A stretch of 64,000 nt of DNA, taken from Cinclus cinclus (Eukaryota > Chordata > Aves > Passeriformes > Cinclidae). The stretch is taken from positions 11,152,347 to 11,216,346 of the forward strand of contig NC_085047.1 in assembly GCF_963662255.1 (NCBI RefSeq), given 5' to 3'. The notes beneath the pieces are model-generated. The model made no database searches, was not told the DNA's origin, and worked only from the letters and a program-made list of their open reading frames with translations. The position numbers were made by a program, and so were the translations under genes. Of the stretch, positions 52,301-61,300 are shown in pieces. How positions within the stretch are numbered: the stretch's first letter is position 1; each line of letters begins with the position of its first letter.

Positions 52301-55300
52301 GGAAAAGGTTAGACTCCGGATAGGCTCTTTCACAAGCAGAATCAGGAACATTACAATTTTGCACAACCTTTTTTTCCCTACCAGTATGTTCGAAATTACT
52401 GGAATAAGTGCAGAACCTCTTCACAATTTGCATTTCATTTATTTGGCACTGTGGTGTTGAAAACTTATTAAACTGATGTGATCAGTGACTTAAGTCTTTA
52501 CATAGGTAGGACAAGTTCTGGGATCAAAGTCTATTGCTGGGGTAAACAAACTGTCTTTCCAAAACAAATAGCTAAGATATGTGATAGAGTGGGAGGAGAG
52601 TTAATTATAGGCTGTAAACCCAAGAAAGTACAAATGGGTAGGGAGATCTTTCCTGTGCTTCTCTGATGAGCATGTTTAAGGTACTTCAGACCTTTCCTCT
52701 TACCCTGTCTTCATCAAAATGCTCTTCTGTAATGAAGTGATTTTTAGTTAAGGTACTTTTTGTTTGTACAGAAAAGCAATGGTGCAGTTCCACAAGTTCT
52801 GAGGTATCCAGTTCTCAGCCCAATGCACTGGACTTTTATTGTTTGCAACCCAGAGTCGTCTTGCTCTTGCGCTCTCTTGGCTCCAGGCTGTGTGTTACAC
52901 TCAGGAGTTCTTTGTGGGTGTGCCTGTGGACACCTATTATCATCTCCTAGACAGACAGACACCTGTCTATTCATGTGTCCATAAAATGGGAATGTTATCA
53001 GTCCCTTACCTGCAAAGTTGTATAACCCAATTTCCTTACTCTAATGTGCATCCCTTAGATCATACAGGAATGGGAGAACAGAATGCAAACTGTTCAGCTA
53101 ATGCAAGTGGAATTAAGTTGCACATGCAGAGATGTACTCTGTGCACTGAGCAGTAGATGATAGAGGGCCTACAAAATAAATTTTAGATGGCTAAACTGTG
53201 TTTCATGTCAAATTGAAAACTGACGGTTACACAATTCATAAAATTCTTGTTGTAAAATGTAATTTGCCTATCGTGTAAAATTATTGTTCTTTTTTGTGAT
53301 TAAGTGCAGAGATATTTTTTTATTACACTGTTTTCTTGGCAAAAGTAATTGTCTTATGGAGAAAATATGTTTTGGCAACACTCTTCCTTCTGAAAGAAAA
53401 CTTAACATGGCATATGTTTAACACTTCATTTGTTTTGCTAAGGCTTGTTTGGAAGAGTTTTGTATTATTTGTAAAAGTGCTCAAAGGTTTTCTTAATTTT
53501 TTTTCTTTTCAGTCATTATTTAACCTACTGGAGTTTCGAAGACTAGTTTTGAATTTCAATCCTCCTGCAAATGCTCAAGATTTGCCCCGAAACCAAAAGG
53601 TAAAACAGGAAGTTGACTTCCTCTCATGGCTGACAAGGGCATTTCTGTCTTGTATTTGAATTTTGCACTGTTCTCTAGCTCATATCAGTGTGGGTTTTAG
53701 AGGTGCCAGTTAACAGCTCTCTGAGCTTCCTGTTGTGGATCTTACATAAGTGGCATCAGCCTCACAGCAGCGTATGGGGCAGGGTGCTGAGAGAGGCAGA
53801 ACAGTTCTCATGTGAGTGTGGCTTCTCTTAGCAAGTGGATTTTATTTCGGTTCCCTCCCACTCATGATCTGACATTGAGCTTTCATTTATTATGTTGTCT
53901 CTTCTTGTTTTTCAGGAGGTGATTATAAATTTTCTCATATTTATCCTGGTACTCATAGGACTTGGGGAGGGTAAGGCCTTGGCTTAGGTTTCTTGTGGCT
54001 TCAGACTGGCAAAGAGGAATGGTCATGGAGTGGGGGACAAGATAGACCTGTTTTTCTTCCTTCATGGGCATCCTTTGAGGAGAGATACAATGAGGGCCCT
54101 TTGATTTCTATGTTATGAAATGGGAAGGAAGAAATGGAGAAGAAAGTGGCTGTATGAAATTTGAGGACACTGAGTTGCCCGATTTTTAGCAGGGACTTGC
54201 AGAGCAATGAATTTTTGCATATCCAGAAATCAAAATCATAGAATGGTTTAGGTTGGAAAAAACCTTAAAGATGAGCTCGCTCCAACTTCTGTGCCATGGA
54301 CGGGTGCACCTTCCACTAGCCCAGGTTGCTCAGAGCTCCATCCAAGCTGGCCTTGAACACTCCCATGGATGGGACATCACATTCTCTGGGCAACCTTTGC
54401 CAGAGCCTTGCCACATCACAGTAAATTCATTAGATTATTGCCTGTTTCCCCTTTCTGTCAGATTTAAAAAAAGGTGTGTGTGTGGAGGAGGAGGGGTAGT
54501 GTTGTCAGCCTGCTTTTAACTGTTTGTTCCTTCAGGCTTGTCTGGCATGTTCACTACCAAAAGTAAGAGCTGTAATTAGAGAAGCAGAAGAAAACAAAGA
54601 CAAGACAGTGTCCATTTGCTAAACCTCTGTTCCATAAAAGGGAAGCTGAATGTTCAATCAGGACTGGATAATTTCTCCTCTGCCCTACCCCCTTCTTTCC
54701 TCACCTCATTCAAAGTGCAAGAAGTCACTTTTTTTGGTTGGAAAGCATATTTGCATTAGGTCATGAGATGATGTGAAAATAAAACACGGGTAGTGTTCCC
54801 AGCACAAGGTAGAGATGGGGCAGTGTATTTTAATAAGAAAAATAAGTCGTGCTTTACAAAGAGTTGTACTAAAATATTTTTATTTTTAGACTAACATTCT
54901 GCCCAGTATTTAGTTTTTCATTGTGTAATTTGTTCTAGTAATATTCTTCAGTACTCAGAAATTCTATACTCATTTTTCAGCATGTAATAAGCAATTGGCA
55001 TCTAAAAAGGTATGAAATAGCTGATAACAAGCTATTGTCTTCAGAAACATCTTGCTCAAGCGTTGACACTTGCAGCCAAATGCCATTAGCCTTTCCAAAG
55101 TGCTTTATTTTAGAAATTCTGACCATGAAGGACAATAAGTTTGTGTGAAATGGTGTGACACCAGGCAAGTGCATGGATTTGTGCAGAAACCTTCCATTCT
55201 TCAGGCCTGCTAGAAAGAATCTCTGGCAGTAGTTTGTGTCCTCTCATTCCTTAATTAATATTCCAGAATGAAGTAACATTATTACTTGGTGTACAGCTGA

Positions 55301-58300
55301 AAAAGGATTGAGGAAAATTTAGAATCAGGGATCACTTCACTAGTTTGAATTTAGACAGATAGAAGACATTCATACCCTCAAATGTGATGCCTTTATTACT
55401 TTGTAAGTGAAAGCAATTAGAAGTAAATTGATGTAGAGTCTTAATATAAGTTACCAGTTGACAACAGAAAAAAATTAATAAAAGCCTTGGAACTTGCTTC
55501 TTACTTATTTAAAACTATTTTGCCTCAGTTTTTGTTTTGTTATTATTTTCCACTATTAACTACCATATGTGACTGACATTCTCCAGGATCAAATTTCCTG
55601 CTAATAAAGGACATATTTTAATAATCCCTGATTTTGAATACTTGGGTTTACATCCTGTTGTTCTTCCAGTTGGTGGGAATTAGAGTTTAATGCTGGGGTC
55701 ATGACAAAAATCTTGATTTAGAATTAAAGCATGTGGTTGTACTTCAGGGAATATTGCAGAGCTGGGTGTTCTTTCCCATCAATATATTGAATCCAAATGC
55801 TATGAATAATTTGGCATTAACTTTTTAATCCAGAAGTCATTGGTATAAATTTTTACTTCAAAAAACCTCCAAATAAACAGCCCCCACCCTATTTGTCTCA
55901 GCTAATTGGGCTTTGATTTTCTGGATTTTAACATACACTTAAAATCTTCAATTTGATGTACTTCAAGTTATTTTAATTTGAAAATAATTTGTCACCCTTG
56001 GTTTCTTTCTGTAGAACAAATGCAGTTCTCTGTAGTTACTGCAGCTTCTTTGCTGTCCCAGTTCTCTTGGCTCTTGCTGTCACATGAACAGATCTTTTTG
56101 CTGTACACACTGAGACCAGCTAAATATTTGGCCTCAGTGATATCTTCAGGAAACATTTTATTATCAGAGGAAAGGGGTTACTGTGCCCGAGGTTAGCACA
56201 TCCTTCCTCCTGTTCTGATAGTATTGTAATATAATCATTATCTCACTCTCCTGGAAAACTGATTTGCCATAATGAATGTTTACTATGTATTAAATATGTA
56301 GGCTGCTTTAAAAGCATTTATAATAATAAGTTATTCCTACACGTATTAAGAAATTATTTATGCAGGCAGGATAGGTGATAAAATGGAGAATGTCTTAGAT
56401 TATGAAATTTCCATACAGTGCTTAGTTAAAGTTATTTTTTTGGTGTTGGTGCATGTACAGGATGCTTGAGAAGTGAGAACTCTATGCTGTGCTGTGATCA
56501 CTCTATCAGTTCTTTGTTTTGATGTGCAAGTCCTTTTGAGGAACTCAATTTTAGAGACTAACCCACCTTATTTAGAAGATTTTAGGGTTTGTTCTGGTGA
56601 AGGATCATGTCTAATGCATTAAACTGGGCTTTTTCAAAAGCAGCAAGGATTTCCCTAGTTTTAGAGAACTTTGGTAACCTTTGTAGATCCTTGTTTTGAG
56701 TAATCCTGCTGACATTGGTAGGCAGCTGTTCAAGCTAAGGCTACAAATACAACTAAAATTCAGCAGAAGTTGTAGTGTGAATTTGGGTAATGCAGTAATT
56801 TGATATGTACATTCTAATAATGTTATGTACTTCAGATTTAATGAAAAGAAGGTAAAATCTAGAGTTGGTTAATAATTTGTATTATGCACATGAACTATCA
56901 CTGGTATCAAAGTGCCTTTATAAAATGTACCTGAAATTTGATATTCCATTTGTTTTAATAGAACACTTTACAAAAACAGCAAGAAAAGTACTTTTTTTCC
57001 CCAGTTTGTATACTTCTCTTGTTGTTATTATATAGTGCTTTAAGTATCTAAATGGGAGACTGATTTTGTTCTTACATTAGGATTATTTGATCCTGGATTA
57101 GGGTGGCATGTGAAGTGCAGTTCACTTTTATGTGAACAGTGTTTATAACTGGCAGGTGTTTTGCAAGGTGGACTAGAAGAGCAAGTTAAATTCAGAGATT
57201 TACATGACTAGGAGTATTTCCTAGGTATTATGTGGAATACGTTGAATTCACTGTGCACTTCTTAAATCTGAAGTAAACTAGATTTTGCATATAAAAATCT
57301 TTATGCCTCCTGGATTGACACAGGAGTGACTAAACAAGTCTGCTGTTTGATGAGCATGTGACCTAGTTAGTCATCAAGTAATTCCAGTTTGACCAGTATC
57401 AGACATCTGTGCTGCCTTTGAATGATACTTTGTTCTAAATACAAGTGGATATTACATGGGGGTTTAATTTCACAAGTATTTGCCAGCTATCTACTCAAGA
57501 GTAGATATCCAATCTCCACAGCATTGGTAGCCTGTGATTTAATCTATGGTATTTGTGTTTCAGTTTATTTGTTTTTCATTATGCAGGCAGAAAGTATTTC
57601 TTCTCTTCTGGAAACCAGCAAAAGAATGCCATAATCACATGAACTGTATTTTAGAATTGGGTAGAAAGGAGGATAGCTATTTTACTTGTGTCTAGAGAAA
57701 TAATAAAGGTTAATTAGACCTTAGAAATTTAGTCTTCAGCAAAAACAGAGCTTTAAAAAGGTGCCAAATAGTGTGTAGGCTCATTAGAGGTATAGAAGAA
57801 TACTAGTTACAATAAAATAATGCATATTGTTGCAGTGTATTACTTAATGCTTTGTAAGTCTTGAGAGAAACTTTTTTGCCTAAATGCAAGTCTCCCTGTT
57901 CAGTTGTCAGTTTAAGTCCACTTCAAGACAAACAGTATCATCTAGATATGATTTCAGGGAGTTTTTAGTTTCTGAAAGGGAATTTTCTTCCCAGTAAACT
58001 GCATTACTTTGTGACACTGACAAGTAAAAGGCATGCAGCATCACCTTGGTAGTACTACAAGTAACCCTATATATTATTATGACATTACTCAGTTTATTGC
58101 GTAATGCTTCAGTAGATTTCTGTTATCACTTTGTTAAATATTTTTATTCTTCACATACAGGAACATAGGAATCTGCCTTTCATGCGTGAATTGAGGTACC
58201 TGTTTGCACTTCTAGTTGGTTCAAAGAGAAAATATGTTGATCCATCAAGGGCAGTTGAAATCCTTAAAGATGCTTTTAAATCAAATGATTCCCAACAGGT

Positions 58301-61300
58301 AAATTCCGTATATTTTCAGTCAAGTTTATGCGTGTTTATATATGGTCATATTATAATAGGAAATACTTATGGACAACAGAATTTCAAAATGTTCACAGAA
58401 AGCAACTTCTAATTATCACAGGCTTTGACCTTTTCCCATAATACTATGTGATTTTTGGTTACATTTATTGGAAAGATTAAAAAAAAAATCCGGACAACAC
58501 GACTACTTTATTCAATACTCTTTCTTCCTATTATTTTGGAAATGAACTAATAGTTCAAAATTCTTGCTTTTAGGATTTAATTTAGCTTCTAACTCTGGGG
58601 GTTTTTGAAAGAGAACTACTGTTCTGATCTAACAGTACATCCAAGGCCGTACTGTTAATGTACAATCTCATTATACTGCTTGTTTAGATACTGGTTTGGA
58701 GGATCTAAATATTCATAGTCAGGATTATTTCCCAAATCTCAATGTGCATATTCTGGGATTTTTTTTGAGAAACATTCTGTTTCTTCAGATACTTTGTTTT
58801 CCCCCATGAGGTTATGAGGCAGAGGTGTTTAATTACAACAGCACCCTGTATTTAGCACTTGATGAAAGTAACATTAGTCACTGCTTGCTAGATACCAAAG
58901 GGTTTGAACAATGGGATTCATGAGATGCCTTTGGAGACTAGCATGGTGTGAAAGCTGAGCCCAAGTAACAAGGATCACAGAACAGTGTCACTGCTGAGGA
59001 ACACCAGAGCCACTCATAAAATAAAAAAAATCCATCATCACACAGTCTTAGACATGGTGTGATTTTGGAACACTGGTGGAGGGGGAAGGGAACTCTGCTA
59101 AACTGTTCTTGTAAGGTGACACTTTGTTGTGTTCTGTTACATATGTGACCTGATTACTTTATTTTTTAACAGCAAGATGTTAGTGAATTTACACACAAAT
59201 TATTAGATTGGCTAGAAGATGCCTTCCAAATTAAAGCTGAAGAAGAGAGGTAAGATTGTTTTTCTAGTTCTGCATGTTGAACATTTGGATGAAAGAAAAG
59301 TAAACCAAATGACCAAAAAGCCATTTCTCTCTATGGCTGAAAAAAATTTGACTCTGTAGCTTGTTTTAGTTCAAGCATGTTCTTTTTTATACATGGCAAT
59401 ACTTCTGGGTTTTTTTCTACGAGTTGTCTTTTTTCACCTTCTTATTTCATGTTAGGAATTTAGCTCCATTAAGTCCCGAGTATATAAAGATATTTTGTAG
59501 ATAATCGATTAGGCTTTTTTTATTTTAATGCAATTTTGCCTTTCAGTCCTGTAGTTAAAGTACTTCAAAACCTCTCTCCTCTATCTCATTTCAGAAGTAA
59601 ATACTCATTGTAAATACTTTGGAAAATCTTTTGAATACATGCTTTTTTTCTATAATTTTTCAAGAAACAGTTTTTACAAGGGTTTTGTACAGTTTAACCA
59701 CTCTTTATTGAATCTGGTTTGCAGAGATTGTCTTAGAATGTAGCACTTCTGAAAATTAGTTTTTAGAATATAATTTCCCCTGCAAATATCTGAATCCTTG
59801 TTATTGTCAATTGTCATTAGAGGAAAGTGCAAAAATAAATTAACTCTAAAATGGGCATCTTTTCTATAATGAATTCAGAATAGTCTGTTCATAGTTTTAT
59901 AAGTGAAAGGTTGTAGCTTTGACTTGGATTGGTTTGCAGTAACACAGGTCCTGTTTCTCTTAGGGATGGAGAGAAACCAAAGAACCCAATGGTGGAGTTG
60001 TTTTATGGACGATTTCTCGCAGTAGGTGTACTTGAAGGTATGCACCAGAATTTAATTGGACTCCTCTGGTCATGTCTGTTCTGTGCTTGGCCAAGGTGTC
60101 TGATGCAGTTTTAGGGTTTTATCTGCTTCTGCAGAAGCAGATGTGGAAAATACACATATATACCATATATACATTTGTCCGTAACAAATGGTTGGTCAGG
60201 TATGAGGCTGAGGAGCAATGCAGTGAGCTGCATGGATCCACAAAGACTGTTTCCATAACTTTCAGGAGCTGAGTGTATATTCTCAGTGCACCAGAAGTTG
60301 AGGTGAGGTGCTGAGGGAAAATGCTGGGAAGAAATTATCGGGGTACTGTTAGCACTTACTGATGGTGTACAGAAGGCAGGATACTGTATTTCACTGAGCT
60401 GTTCTCTCATGCCCCCTCTGATTCATTAAATCCAATTTAAAACTTCAGTTATTGCATTTCCTTCTGCACAATTTCTCACATGGAAAACTCACCCTCCTAA
60501 AAGTTCAGTTTGTTGGAAAACAAGTCAGTGGAAACCTGCTCAAGGGCAGTGTTGGAGAGAACGCTAAGAAGGTACAACAAGCTTCCCTTTATTTTATCTG
60601 TATGTAATTAGTAGATCTGCAGAATTGTACTATTCTCTATTTCCTATGAAAGTATGTTTGAGTAATTTTAATGTTGGCGATTCTGCCTCCCATCCAAGTG
60701 AATGACTTTTGCATTTGAATGAAACAGGTATAGTCTTTAAAGTGGCTTCCATGTTATTCCATGACCTTGAACATGTTTCTAAGTTGTTGTCAGACTTCAG
60801 AACCATTCTGAAGATGCCTTGCTAGTAGCTAGCATTCTTGCTCCTTTATTTATATTTATATTTCATCCCTTATGTTCTCGTTTTAACAGAGGGGATATGT
60901 AAAAATCAAACAAATTAAAAGAAACTAGGAGATACAAGACTTGTTACTGACTTTTAGTTTGAAATAAATTGAAATTATAGGTTGAAATCACTTGTATCCC
61001 ATATTTCTCCCCATGTTTGCACTGACATCTTTATACAGTGTTACCGAATTATAATCTTTTTTTGTAGTACAGAAGTGAATGTTCGCTGTTGTGTCTTTTT
61101 TTTTGTTTTGTAAAATGTACTTATACAAAGGGCTCTTTCAAACCAGCAATTCCACTGACTTTGCTGATGCAATATACATTTGTATTATGAAGCTCCTATT
61201 TGCAGGGAAGGACTTTGATTTATATGTGTAAAACTTCCCATATATCTGTGGTGCCAAGTAATTTTGAGTTTTCCTTGTTACCAAAAGATGCTAAAACAAT

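Larger units (their letters stand above)
40491..53512 (+). other. USP25: USP25 intron 5 (13.0 kb)
   Basis: Donor is GTAAGC and acceptor TTTTCTTTTCAG, a strong polypyrimidine tract. It is the most repeat-laden intron: a poly(A)-tailed antisense fragment, a long degraded CR1, T tracts, one antisense CR1 end and a G-rich tract. Exon 5 joins exon 6 in frame across it, between Gln185 and Ser186, directly after the catalytic Cys box. Confidence 0.92.
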